Assembly (NCBI GenBank): GCA_021229015.1
Contig: CM037791.1
Span: 55,435,741-55,499,740 of the forward strand
Origin: Solen grandis
Lineage: Eukaryota; Mollusca; Bivalvia; Adapedonta; Solenidae
Reading direction: 5' to 3'
DNA: 64,000 nt
Shown: positions 47,070 through 57,599 of the stretch, piece after piece
Layout: each line of letters starts with the position of its first letter
Position numbering within the stretch: the stretch's first letter is position 1
Notes under the pieces: generated by a model
What the model saw: the letters and a program-made list of their open reading frames with translations, nothing else
What the model was told of the DNA's origin: nothing
Databases searched by the model: none
Program-made: the position numbers and the translations under genes

Positions 47070-48216
47070 ACAAGAATATTGCCATCATTACAAACTAATT
47101 TCTTTTTTTTCTTTTTTTTGCACAATAAAAGAAAGGCATTTCATTATTTTATACAAACTTATCACTTTCTGCTAAGAGAAAATCGCAAGAATTTAAAAAC
47201 TATTTTGAATCTGTGAATTTAGACATACTATATGAAGATGATTTTTTTCATACAAAAATGAACAGGAAACAGTCTGACATTTTAGTATGATTACAGTTTA
47301 GCTTAGGGGTATGCAATATTTTTGTGAAGGGCCACCAAAGGGATCCTAGTTTCATCATTATCTACCTCGTGGTCTTCAAAAACAGACGACAGACGGAGGG
47401 TTATTACAATAGATCACCTAAAGCATGTTATCTATTCAATCTAATGACTACAGTGGCTGCAAATATGCATGCAACTCACAAATACTTAGAAACCCATAAT
47501 CTTAGAATTCAATTTATGGACAAAAAGAGGATTGGTTGTGAAATTAATTAATGCACTGTAGCACTTTATTCAGGCAAAAAAAAGAAGATTTAGCGTGAAA
47601 CTAATCAGTGTATCGTAGCACCATGTTCAGCAAGAAATTTCTTATATAATGTATTTCTGAATTTCCTACTTGATATTATCAATAAAAAGAAATGATTTAT
47701 GATGCTGCTTCATTGCACCTTGTCTGAATGTAATGTGAATGTAGCACGGAATGAGACGTGACTGGATGTAACAAGCATAATTCCAATACACCCCCCCCCC
47801 ACTTAAATCTGTGAAGTCAGCAATCAAAAATCCAATTCTAATACATTCACAAAATGATAGAAGAGAAATTGATCTTTATTTATTAAGTATTTAAATCACT
47901 AAGTAAAGTCGGTTGATTTTAGGCTAGCTCACCAAGGATATGATTTGCAGACTGTGAGTCAGTTATTTTCTTAACAGAACTTTGGAACATATACCGACAG
48001 CAGTCTGCCAGAACCAGTCTCTTTTTTTATGAGATCAACTATTAGCTAAGCATCACTTATCATGTGTCACTGTGAAATTGAAATGGCCATAACTTTTGTT
48101 ATATTTGTCCATCTCTCTTGAAATTTCACAACCATCCTTTACATACCAAAACCAATGATTTCATGTGAAAAAAACTCAAAGTATAAAATTTCAAAACAAC
48201 AACAACAACAAACAAA
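47070..48216. other. Intron 1 of the Star-like gene; no gene seen
   Basis: AT-rich, with a C-run at about 47789-47800 and a (CAA)n run leading into the next element at 48195-48215. Confidence 0.35.
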
Positions 48217-50169
48217 CAAGAGGCCCATGATGGCCCTAAATCGCTCACCTGAGATAAATAGGTTGACCCAAGGAACATCTGTACCAATTTATTTTAAAAT
48301 CTGGCCAGTAGTTTTGAAGATGATGATTTTTAAAGTTTTCTTATTTTTTTTCTTTTTGTTGCCATGGCAACAAGAGTTCTATATGGATCAAGTTTATTTT
48401 AGGAACTTTTGTGAAGGTTGACCCAAGGATCATTCCTGCCAAATTTAATCAAATTCTTTCCAGTGGTTTCAGAGGAAATGTTGATTAAAGTTTTCCCTAT
48501 ATACATATAAGGCAAATAAGCCCCGCCCCTGGCGGCCATGTTTTTTTACGGATCGGAAAATTTTTAGCAACTTTGGTAGAGGTTGACCCAAGGAACATCT
48601 GTACCAATTTATTTTAAAATCTGGCCAGTAGTTTTGAAGAAGATGATTTTAAAGTTTTCTTTTTTTTTTTTGTTGCATGGCAACCAGAGTTCTAATGGAT
48701 CAAGTTTATTTTAGCAACTTTTGTGAAGGTTGACCCAAGGATCATCCCTGCCAAGTTTAATCAAATTCTGTCCAGTGGTTTCAGAGGAGATGTTGTTTAA
48801 AGTTTTCCCTATATACATATAAGGCAAATAAGCCCTGCCCCTGGCGGCCATGTTTTTTTACGGATCGGAATAATTTTAGCAACTTTGGTAGAGGTTGACC
48901 CAAGGAACATCTGTACCAATTTATTTTAAAATCTGGCCAGTAGTTTTGAAGAAGATGATTTTTAAAGTTTTCATTTTTTTTTTTGTTGCCATGGCAACCA
49001 GAGTTCTACATGGATCAAGTTTATTTTAGCAACTTTTGTGAAGGTTGACCCAAGGATCATCCCTGCCAAGTTTAATCAAATTCTGTCCAGTGGTTTCAGA
49101 GAAGATGTTGTTTAAAGGTTTCTCTATATACATATAAGGCAAATAAGCCCCGCCCCTGGCGGCCATGTTTTTTTACGGATCGGAAAATTTTTAGCAACTT
49201 TGGTAGAGGTTGACCCAAGGAACACCTGTACCAATTTATTTTAAAATCTGGCCAGTAGTTTTGAAGAAGAAGATTTTTAAAGTTTTCATTTTTTTTCTCT
49301 TTTTGTTGCCATGGCAACCAGAGTTCTACATAGCTCAAGTTTATTTTAACAACTTTTGTGAAGGTTGACCCAAGGATCATCCCTGCAAAGTTTAATCAAA
49401 TTCTGTCCAGTGGTTTCAGAGAAGATGTTGTTTAAAGGTTTCTCTATATACATATAAGGCAAATAAGCTCCGCCCCTGGCGGCCATGTTTTTTTACGGAT
49501 CGGAATAATTTTAGCAACTTTGGTAGAGGTTGACCCAAGGAACATCTGTACCAATTTATTTTAAAATCTGGCCAGTAGTTTTGAAGAAGATGATTTTTAA
49601 AGTTTTCATTTTATTTTTATTTTTGTTGCCATGGCAACCAGAGTTCTACATGGATCAAGTTTATTTTAGCAACTTTTGTGAAGGTTGACCCAAGGATCAT
49701 CCCTGCCAAGTTTAATCAAATTCTGTCCAGTGGTTTCAGAGGAGATGTTGTTTAAAGGTTTCTCTATATACATATATGGCAAATGCCATGTTTTTTTACG
49801 GATCGGAATAATTTTAGCAACTTTGGTAGAGGTTGACCCAAGGAACATCTGTACCAATTTATTTTGAAATCTGGCCAGTAGTTTTGAAGAAGATGATTTT
49901 TAAAGTTTTCAAATTATTTTTCTTTTTGTTGCCATGGCAACCAGAGTTCTCCATGGATCAACTTTATTTTAGCAACTTTTGTAGAGCCTCACCCAAGGAA
50001 CATTCCTGCCAAGTTTAATCAAATTATGTCCAGCGGTTTCAGAGGAGATGTCGTTTAAAGCAAATTGTTGACGACGGACGACGCACGACGCACGACGGAC
50101 GACGACGGACGCCGGACGAAGGGCGATCACAAAAGCTCACCTTGAGCACTTTGTGCTCAGGTGAGCTAA
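48217..50169 (+). mobile_element. Tandem-core element, six ~312-bp units, CTCACCTGAG inverted ends
   Basis: It starts 'ACAAGAGGCCCATGATGGCC' with 'TCGCTCACCTGAG' and ends 'GAGCACTTTGTGCTCAGGTG'. Six units begin with GTTGACCCAAGGAACATCTG (near 48262, 48581, 48892, 49208, 49527 and 49830), each with 'AATCTGGCCAGTAGTTTTGA', GTTGCCATGGCAAC and 'CCAAGTTTAATCAAATTCTG'. The final part has a GACGACGGAC-type tract at 50068-50117. The units are highly similar, so the expansion is recent. It lies in intron 1 of the Star-like gene, and the short copy at 45768-45979 belongs to the same family. No coding capacity. Confidence 0.8.
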
Positions 50170-50945
50170 AAAAACAGAATGAAAGCTTTAAAAGTTTTGT
50201 TTTTCTTTTCTTAGAAACAAAGATACCCGGTACGTTGCTTTGATCGAAAAACTGCCCATCAAATATCAACAACTTTATATATAATTATATAAACCGTACC
50301 GGGGACCTTCTCTTAGAAAGCTGTTGATATATCATTCACTTTTTCTATACGAGAATGACGCAGTGCTACCTCTTTCTCATATTATATCCTGAATATGTAG
50401 CATGACCACACTCAGTCAAATTATCTTAATACTGCCTCATTGGTCATAAAAAGCATCAATACATATCATGAAAATGTTTGCGCTTGATAAATAGATATAT
50501 TATTTTGATTTATAAATACAACTATTTAGCGCCTTTCATAATTTCCATTTTCACATATTTTCTCCTGTAACCAGTTTTTTTTTTCATAACGCATTTGGTT
50601 TTACTTAATATTTTTACAAAGTATTCATTATGTGTCTTCAATAATTTACAGTGAAAACACTTTAATTCATATTTTGTAAAAATGCAAAAACACAATGTTT
50701 AATATTGAGGACAGTATTTTATATGATATCATTATTGTACGAATGTGTTGAAGAAATGAAGAAATATATTTCAAACGTTTTCATGTTATTTTTCTACCAA
50801 TTGCATGTTTAATTATAATGATTGAACTTTAACCGAAAAACTGTCAAGCATTGTTTTCTGGTTGCCTATCAGAATAATAAATTGAAGAAGAAAAAAAATA
50901 AACGTTATATATAAATTAATGGTTTCCTTTACCGGTATTGCAAAT

Positions 50946-50981
<36 letters not shown>

Positions 50982-51000
50982 ATATGAAATCTCAACTTAC
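50170..51000. other. Start of intron 1 of the Star-like gene, with (CT)n
   Basis: No frame seen. A (CT)n tract at 50948-50978 lies just inside the intron next to the exon 1 donor. Confidence 0.4.
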
Positions 51001-51414
51001 GGAGTAGTTTAGTCTGCTGTCAATAAATGGAGTCTGTCCTTTCGAGTACTCGATCCTGTCAGGAAAGTCCAGATGGTACGGTTCTGTTGACGGAGGTACC
51101 AAGTAGTAATCACGTATCAACTGGATCAGACGGGGGTCATCTTGACTCACTTTAGCCTCATTCAGTTTCTGCATGGCCGCCTTGTAATCAAAGTTCTCAA
51201 TTCTATTGATTGTTATTGTCATCGGGTCAAACGTCTGCTCATGGACGAAGTTTCGACGTTCCCATGGGAACGCCCACCTCATGTATTCAACCACTCTCCC
51301 GTCATGAGAGCTCTTGGGGTGAAGGTCATCAGGGATAAACTGCTTCCAGTATATCAGGAGGACCAGCAAGCCCAGACATATCCCCACAACCCGCAACCGT
51401 TGTGATATATTCAT
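51001..51414 (-). CDS. Star-like FkbM-family protein, exon 1 (membrane anchor)
   Basis: 138 codons run from ATG at 51414-51412 to the donor TCC|GTAAGT at 51001/51000 (phase 0). I chose this ATG, not an upstream in-frame one at 51510, because 'GGGTATTTCAG' ends four bases before it and looks like the 3' splice site of a 5'-UTR intron. Residues 8-25 (VVGICLGLLVLLIYW region) form one hydrophobic segment after a short basic N-terminus, which indicates a type II signal anchor. Then come DDPRLIQLIRDYYLVPP and TPFIDSRLN, typical of the stem of Star-like proteins that precedes the FkbM domain. The three exons together would give about 335 residues. Insect Star acts in trafficking of EGFR ligands; the role here is unknown. 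Confidence 0.8.
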
Positions 51415-51574
51415 TCTTCTGAAATACCCGTAGTTAAAAAAAACACCTAAACATCTGAAAGTTTCACTACTAAATGAGTTGAAACGGGCAAAGCTCGCAC
51501 GATGTTGCACGATTAGTAACAGCTGTAAGGACCTGAATTGACAATTTGAGTCTACCGTCGCTTTGACAGTATTT

Positions 51575-51765
51575 CAGTCATATAGCGACATCCAGCTGAT
51601 TACAGGTGGAGGAAGACCCTGAGACATCCGGGTAGAACCACCGACCTACCGCAAGCAAGCTGTAAGGCTTCCTCACATGAAAATTCGCATGACCCTGCCA
51701 GAATTTGAACCCACGCGGTGAGGGGCTGAGTGAGTGTTAAAGTCAGCGAGGCTCCCAACAGCTGT
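51575..51765 (-). repeat. tRNA-derived SINE-like repeat
   Basis: On the minus strand 'GGGTTCAAATTCTGGC' resembles a B-box, preceded by 'TTAACACTCACTCAGCCCCT'. The body runs to 'CCACCTGTAATCAGCTG'. It is probably a SINE. It lies just upstream of the Star-like exon 1. Confidence 0.45.
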
Positions 51766-51769
51766 GAGG

Positions 51770-52679
51770 AACTTGGCATAAATAATCCTTAGGTGGCCTT
51801 TCAAATTACATGTAGTTACTTAAATAAACTTGGTCCACGCTGAACTCTTATTGCCATAGCAATAAACAAAATTTTACTTAAAAACTTATTTTTTTTTTTT
51901 AATCTTACAAACACATATATACGCACATATTTTTTATAGAAAAAAATCAAAATTAATCAGTGAAACCAGTGGTAAGAATTTAATTTAACAAATTGACATA
52001 AATGGTAACCTCGTGGTCCTCTGTCATAATTCCTAATAATATAGTTGTTCACTTGAAAAGTGAGGCCCCTTAAGGAGTCGGCTGGTATTAATAGTATTTA
52101 ATATTTTTTTCTTCAATGGCACCAGTGATCAGAACATAATTATTTAGCCCAAATGGTCACATTATAGCCCTCTGTCATAACTGTTGAATGAGTCTAGTTT
52201 GCCTGTATATATCCATATTATTCTTCTGTGAAACCAATGGTCAGAATTTAATTTCAATTGGTAAAAGTTGGCCCTGGGTGTGAACTGCCTTGATCAATCA
52301 ATACAATTGATATCGAATGTGACAATTTTTGTTTTTGAACTTTATGATGCCCCTTTGCTCAAGTGTTAACGCAGATTATTGTTTATTTATATTTTCTTTC
52401 AGGATTCGGTTTGATATGTTATCAGAGTTAAATGGAAAGACAGATGTTTATCGACCACTTAGCCTACGGGACAAGACGAAATATAGATATAATGCTTATA
52501 ATTTGATAACGTCAGGAATTCGATTTACGATCGAAATTGCTTGAGAAAATTTCAAGAAAACTATAATCATCAGAAGTAAGGCGTTTCAACGTTTGTTTCT
52601 TTGCGTCATACCGACAGTATTACAGTCATCTATTCAACTGCTAAACATCAATAAAACCTGACGTAAACCATACACCGGG
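51770..52679. other. No gene seen: weak ~110-bp tandem-like text
   Basis: 'GCCCTCTGTCATAA', 'GTGAAACCAGTGGTAAGAAT' and 'TGTGAAACCAATGGTCAGAA' recur between about 51955 and 52250, which suggests a degenerate core repeat. No coding-looking frame. Confidence 0.35.
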
Positions 52680-52699
52680 CCAACCAATCTTGAAACACA

Positions 52700-52820
52700 C
52701 CTTTTATTCATCCTATGTTCTGATCAGGAATTTACCAGCAACATTTCACGACATTGGTGTTTCGGGGGTCGAACCCGCGGCCTTCTGCTCCAAGGGTAAA
52801 CGTTCTAATCCCTCGGTTTC
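52700..52820 (-). repeat. tRNA-derived SINE head
   Basis: On the minus strand 'CGAGGGATTAGAACGTTTAC', then 'CAGAAGGCCGCGGGTTCGAC', with a good B-box. The body continues into 'CACCAATGTCGTGAAATGTT'. It is a partial copy. Confidence 0.5.
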
Positions 52821-53065
52821 TTGCATTTTCTACAAAACCACCGACAATTGAAATAACTGACCACTATCAACTTCCGGTTTTCTGTCGGACGATTTTGAAT
52901 CGAGAGATCTGATTGGACGATGTGAAATTGACATCGGCAGATTGCGGAAATTTACATGCGTAAATGTTTGATGTCAACGAATCAGAATCGCCGAGAAAAG
53001 AAAAGTAGAAGTGGACTTATAAATATACGGTGGCATAAAGGGGACATGGAATATATTTTTATATT

Positions 53066-53105
53066 ACGTGCGCACGTAGTAGTTTTCCGTGCGCACGAGT
53101 AGTAG
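53066..53105. repeat. Palindromic ACGTGCGCACGT minisatellite (left side)
   Basis: Two units, 'ACGTGCGCACGTAGTAG' and 'CGTGCGCACGAGTAGTAG', lie at the outer edge of the left terminal repeat. Larger arrays of the same unit occur at 60266-60325, 61170-61345 and 62085-62165. 'ATACGGTGGCATAAAG' and 'GACATGG' at 53020-53049 reappear inverted beside the right-hand arrays. Confidence 0.65.
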
Positions 53106-53199
53106 CAAATGAGGTCTAGTGGAGGAGGGTCCGGAGGGTCCAGTCCCAGATCTGGGTAAGTAGGTCAAACCTACGTCATCACGGTCAATGACATAGGCC

Positions 53200-53355
53200 A
53201 CCGACTGCGCATGCTCATGATTCAAGGTTAAGGTTGAATTGTGGTCAATGATCTAGGTCACCGACTGCGCATGCTCATGATTCAAGGTTAAGGTCGAATT
53301 AAGGGTATTCTATTTAGGTCATGTCTGCGCATGCTCATGATTCAAGGTTAAGGTT
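53200..53355 (+). repeat. Three 60-bp direct repeats (iteron-like)
   Basis: 'CTGCGCATGCTCATGATTCA' followed by 'AGGTTAAGG' recurs at exactly 60-bp spacing (53205, 53265 and 53325 onward). Two diverged copies lie at 53880 and 53975, and two lie inverted in the right terminal repeat. The spacing suggests protein binding sites or simple slippage; neither is shown. Confidence 0.6.
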
Positions 53356-53439
53356 TTGTCTATCGTTACAAGTATAGACACTTCTGTTTCGATAAATTTA
53401 GCGTCGTTAGATAAGAGAGTTATTTTAATTTCTCGAATC

Positions 53440-53847
53440 ATGAATGTGTTACCCGAAAAGTTATGCCAGGAAATTTATCACCAGTTAGTGGAATATCCCT
53501 TTATATCTCTAAAACACGTACTTCGTTACGAATTATACAAGGTCGCCTTATTTCATTCTTGTCAGATGTCAGACTCAAAAGCGAAAATCGACATATGGAG
53601 ATGGTTAAACGACTCAAATACTTTTGACGATTTTAAAATTGTATTGACCGAATTGGCAAAAAAGCATCATATATGCATCAATATCGTTGCTTTGAAGCTA
53701 AATGATTGGAAGGAATACGTTGCCTACAATACTAATGTTGCAAACTATATATTTGACTTGAAAAATGGTGGCTGTTTCGAAAATACTTTGGGGAGTACCG
53801 ATCCATACATGGATAAACATGTAGAGTTATACCTGTGCGATTTGTAA
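53440..53847 (+). CDS. ORF of unknown function inside the left terminal repeat
   Basis: 135 codons run from ATG 53440 to TAA at 53845-53847; the frame is open upstream to 53356 and could start at a TTG. The protein is compact and predicted mainly helical, with IYHQLVEYPFISLKHVLRY, KIDIWRWLND, DDFKIVLTELAKKHHI and a C-terminal GSTDPYMDKHVELYL. It has no signal peptide or membrane segment. It points inward from the left end of the element. I do not recognise the family. The whole frame lies inside the 616-bp segment that is absent from the other terminal repeat. Confidence 0.55.
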   Translation: MNVLPEKLCQEIYHQLVEYPFISLKHVLRYELYKVALFHSCQMSDSKAKIDIWRWLNDSNTFDDFKIVLTELAKKHHICINIVALKLNDWKEYVAYNTNVANYIFDLKNGGCFENTLGSTDPYMDKHVELYLCDL

Positions 53848-53969
53848 GAGAGTGTGAGATCAGATGATCAAGGTCACCGACTACGCAAGCTTATGATTCA
53901 TAAACTAGGAGATGTCACCTGGTCAGTTGGTGCGTCAAAACATCAACCGCGCATTATTAAGGTTACGTC

Positions 53970-55155
53970 TACGCATGCTTCAGATTGGATCAAGGTTGAA
54001 TTTTGTTTAAACCTCATAGAACATCATACAGCACCATGACAAGCTCTTGGTTGTGAAATATTGGATTGAACTTTTAAGTGAAAAACATTATTGTATTAAT
54101 ATTTGTTATGTTAAAGTTCTAAACAATTTGTTTTAAAGCTATGTAACTCTGTCACCCTTATTTGATATAATTAGAGTTGTATCCCTTTATTCACACGTTA
54201 CAATGATAACAGAGAGTGTGTAAACACTTGGTCAGTAGAGACATCCACCCCCCGCTCCAAAGTTGACGTTGCTAGGACAACGCACTCTATTCACACGCAG
54301 GTGGTCATCCCGCCAGAGCTGACTCTCCAAGCGATAGAGAGGTCATGACACAGCGTTCAGAGCGGAGTTGTTCTAAAGCGGTGTTTACAGTCTTTCTCTT
54401 TTTCTCCATCATGTATAGAACTAATCAGTGAAGTTTTCAGTTATTATAATATTAGAGTATGATTTAAATAATATGCTCTACTAACAAAATAGTAAAGAGT
54501 TTTTACCACAGTTTAAAACAAAAATGTTTATGATTTTTTTCTACTTCTATCTTTATAATTAGACCGTTAGTTAAAATGAATTTCTGTGGTTTTACACCCG
54601 ACTACAAATCCAAATGTAATGGATGTTTTAACCCGGGTTGGAGGACATAGATTATTATCTTACCAGGTGAAAAGAATTGATTTTACCACGATAAAGTAGC
54701 CATCAGTGAACTAGCCAGAGGTTATTAACCTTTGAATAGTCAGTCCTGACATCATCAATTAGTCATTCACCTTTATTAACAACTACTGTACTTTATGACA
54801 CATGACACATAATTATAAGGAGAAAGAACAAACTCTGTCTTGAACAATCATGGGACAGAGTCGACTTGGTGATATGTTTTTTACAACAAAAAAAATGTTT
54901 TGTTTTTATCTCTTAGTGACTAAAGTTCTATCTGTGAAATGTTAATTCAAGTAAACATTGATTCTTTACAATAACCTTTATTAAGGTGATCTGTTCACAC
55001 ATTAAAGGTCAGTTACCCTTATTGTCAAGGGTGATATAAGCAGATTTGAAATTTTGGAGGGAAAAACGTTTGATTACTCAACAAAAACTGTAAGCACATA
55101 TAACAAAGTTCATGGTCACAGTATCTTTTTCTCATACGAAAGTTTGAGGTGTAAC

Positions 55156-55219
<64 letters not shown>

Positions 55220-55890
55220 AACTGGTGTAAAAGAACAAGAAATTTGTAATACTTTCTTGAACATTGTATGTCATGACAAATGCAACTAAACATACTCATT
55301 AATACAGAAGATTATACTGGAGACAAAGTAAATTATTTGGGAGTAATAAAGATAGTTTTTTTTAAAACTTGACGTAGTCTCCATTGTATTCTTTTGTAGT
55401 GGGATGTGTTTTTATTTTAAATTAAAGTGTATGCCGTTTAAATGAAAATTTCTACAATCATATACAAAATGCGTTAAATGTATGTTATGTATGTACCTGT
55501 TACACACACACACACACACACACACACACGGTGCATGAATATAAAAAGGGAGAGACTATGAAGTGAATTTGTGGTCCTGAAAAGGACCGTGATTTTCCCG
55601 GGTTTAATCAAGGATTGGATGGTGGTTTATAGGGAAATGTTTATCACAACATTCATCTCCCACAATGTCGCAGTTGTGCTGTTGTCCCTGTTCTGATAAA
55701 ACACAGCAGCACTTACTGCATTCTATATAGCATAGACTTCCACACTCAGAACATTACCCGTTCATTACTGGATTCATATTGAAAATGATTACAGCTAGTT
55801 ATGCATTTTCACACTCGTTTTAGGAAAATAAAGGTGCTGTTTTACTTTGATAGTACGCACTTGCTAATTAATTCGACATCTTTATGATGC
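53970..55890. other. Non-coding centre-left of the element
   Basis: No coding frame is seen. It holds an RFX X-box-like GTTGCTAGGACAAC at 54268-54281, a long (TA)n at 55158-55216 and an (AC)n at 55503-55528. Part of it may be host DNA or later insertions. Confidence 0.4.
55158..55216. repeat. (TA)n microsatellite
   Basis: About 29 uninterrupted AT dinucleotides. Confidence 0.95.
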
Positions 55891-55895
55891 AACCA

Positions 55896-56532
55896 AAGCA
55901 AATGCCTGGATGGCGTGATGTTTCTTTGTGTTGTTTATTGTACCAAGTCACAATTGTGCTGTGAGTAAAATGAGTAATTTATGAGTAAAAATGAGTAATT
56001 TATGAGTAAAAATGAGTAAATGCTCATTGTAGTGAGTAAAAATGAATAACAACTGAGTAATAAAAAACCCTTTTTTTGTGTGTTGTTTAGATAACATTAT
56101 TGTTAATCGTTTAAAGTGGTGTTATTTGTTTTTCAAGCATTCTAAAAAGACAAAACAAGCAAATGCCTGCATGAAGTGATGTTTCTTTGTGTTGTTTATT
56201 GTACCAAGTCACAATTGTGTTGTGAGTAAAAATGAGTAATTTATGAGTAAAAATGAGTAATTTATGAGTAAAAATGAGTAAATGCTCATTCTGGTGAGTA
56301 AAAATGAATAACAACTGAGTAATAAAAAAACTTCTTTTATGTGTTGTATAGAAAACATTATTGTAAATCGTTTAAAGCGGTGTTATTTGTTTTTCAAGCA
56401 TTCTAAAAAGACAAAACAAGCAAATGCCTGCATGAAGTGATGTTTCTTTGTGTTGTTTATTGTACCAAGTCACAATTGTGTTGTGAGTAAAAATGAGTGA
56501 AAATGAGTAATTTATGAGTAAAAATGAGTAAT
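55896..56532 (+). repeat. Three ~260-bp tandem units with nested GAGTAA repeats
   Basis: 'GCAAATGCCTG' occurs at 55898, 56160 and 56420. Each unit carries 'GTGATGTTTCTTTGTGTTGT', 'GTACCAAGTCACAATTGTG' and then a run of 'ATGAGTAATTTATGAGTAAA'. The nested 10-20-bp repeat varies in copy number between units. Confidence 0.85.
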
Positions 56533-56704
56533 TCTTACATCTTCATATTTTTGTGGAAAGGCTGGATGTCAGTTACCAAGATCAACTGTTTTTATAGAAT
56601 TGGGACATTTCTGTATACATTATAACTAAAACGCAGGACTCATTTTTTTTAAATTTATTGGTACAATAACATTACATGACATACTGTTCAACAGTTTTTA
56701 AACG

Positions 56705-57202
56705 TTACTCTTGCGATAGTTCTGGAGGGTTATAACCCTCAATAAGAGCTTCAAAAAGAAATTTTCTTTTATTGACGGCATATTTCCACGCTTCTTCTGT
56801 GTCAAAGTCCTCATTTTGTATAACACTATTAGCCGTCTTTTTGATCGATTGAAAAACTGGAGAATCTTTGAGAGCATAGATCCAAAGCACATTTTCCGTG
56901 AATACATCAGTTAGCGCTTTACGATAAGTATTTTTCATGGAGTTAAATGTCCGATCACGCGCCTCTTCTTCGGTAATATTTTGTTGATTCATCAAACCGT
57001 TGACTTCCTCTTCGTACCTGTCTTGATACTGTTCAAATACTTCTTCTACAAGACGATCCATTGGATCATTTTCTTCCTCTCCATTCATCGTGTCTGAGTC
57101 AAAATCCACATCGTCTGTTTCCTGCTGATGTTTCATCTGCTTATGCCTAATAAGGTTATACTTTCTTGCAAATGATTTGTTGCACATATTACAGGAAAAC
57201 AT
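56705..57202 (-). CDS. C2H2 zinc-finger protein of the TIR-bounded element
   Basis: 165 codons. The first 30 residues hold one classical C2H2 finger: Cys-x2-Cys (CNMC), the conserved Phe and Leu, and His-x4-His (HKQMKH). An acidic stretch follows (residues ~33-50), then a predicted helical domain with FEQYQDRYEEEVNGL, EEARDRTFNSMKN and NKRKFLFEALIEGYNP. Such single-finger-plus-helix proteins are found next to capsid genes in some Polinton/adintovirus-like elements; this is inferred. The ATG lies about 14 bases after the end of the upstream gene's alternative frame, as in a tightly packed viral-type cluster. A possible AATAAA lies near 56650 on the same strand. The frame is intact. Confidence 0.6.
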   Translation of the reverse strand: MFSCNMCNKSFARKYNLIRHKQMKHQQETDDVDFDSDTMNGEEENDPMDRLVEEVFEQYQDRYEEEVNGLMNQQNITEEEARDRTFNSMKNTYRKALTDVFTENVLWIYALKDSPVFQSIKKTANSVIQNEDFDTEEAWKYAVNKRKFLFEALIEGYNPPELSQE

Positions 57203-57224
57203 GACTCAATGTTTGAATTATTCA

Positions 57225-57594
57225 AATATGTCATCAAATTGTTCAAATCGATCTGTCTTTTTAGGTGTCTTTCTTGATGAGGTAATAGTTTTCTTTACTG
57301 GCTCTGTGTAGTTCTTTACAGTTGAAAGACTTGGTGCAGTTTTGATTTTTCCGTTAGCTTTTTTCGTGTAGAGAGTTTCAATTCACCTTTGGCCAAGCTA
57401 CTGTCACTTATGACAGGTTTTGCAGTGTTTTGTTTATTTATACGCTCTACCTCAGATTTAGCTCTGTCTACCACACTCTGTATAGGTGATGTTAATTCTA
57501 TGGTCTGTTTTTGCTTTTCGGAAAAATATGATTGTTTTGGTCGAAATAAATAGACCCACTTTTTGAGATCAGGCATATATGTTGAGTAATTCAT
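57225..57594 (-). pseudogene. Small basic protein of the element, frameshifted near its end
   Basis: ATG at 57594 opens 92 codons (to 57316): MNYSTYMPDLKKWVYLFRP, then a Gln/Lys-rich segment with SPIQSVVDRAKSEVERINK. Near 57340-57360, an A-rich region, the coding-like signal moves to another frame, which stays open to about 57226 with TEPVKKTITSS and FEQFDDIFE before its stop. One small indel therefore separates the two halves. Its position just upstream of the zinc-finger gene and downstream of the capsid-like remnant suggests a structural or accessory role in the parent element. The family is not identified with certainty. Confidence 0.45.
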
Positions 57595-57599
57595 GTTTC

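Larger units (their letters stand above)
53096..53963 (+). repeat. Left terminal inverted repeat of a ~5.7-kb element, carrying a 616-bp insert
   Basis: From 'CGAGTAGTAGCAAATGAGG' (53096) onward this matches the inverse complement of 58528-58777 almost base for base, except that 53259-53874 is present only on this side. The match resumes with 'CATAAACTAGGAGATGTCAC' and 'GCGTCAAAACATCAACCGCG' up to 53963. The extra segment is flanked by near-identical 'CACCGACTGCGCATGCTCAT' copies (53259 and, diverged, 53875). Confidence 0.75.

Noticed and set aside
48217..50169. Possible CRISPR-like or regulatory array of ~312-bp units
   Set aside because: The units are long, directly adjacent and without unique spacers, and the genome is eukaryotic. 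It is a transposable element core array.
51142..51405. 87-codon plus-strand frame
   Set aside because: Antisense to Star-like exon 1.
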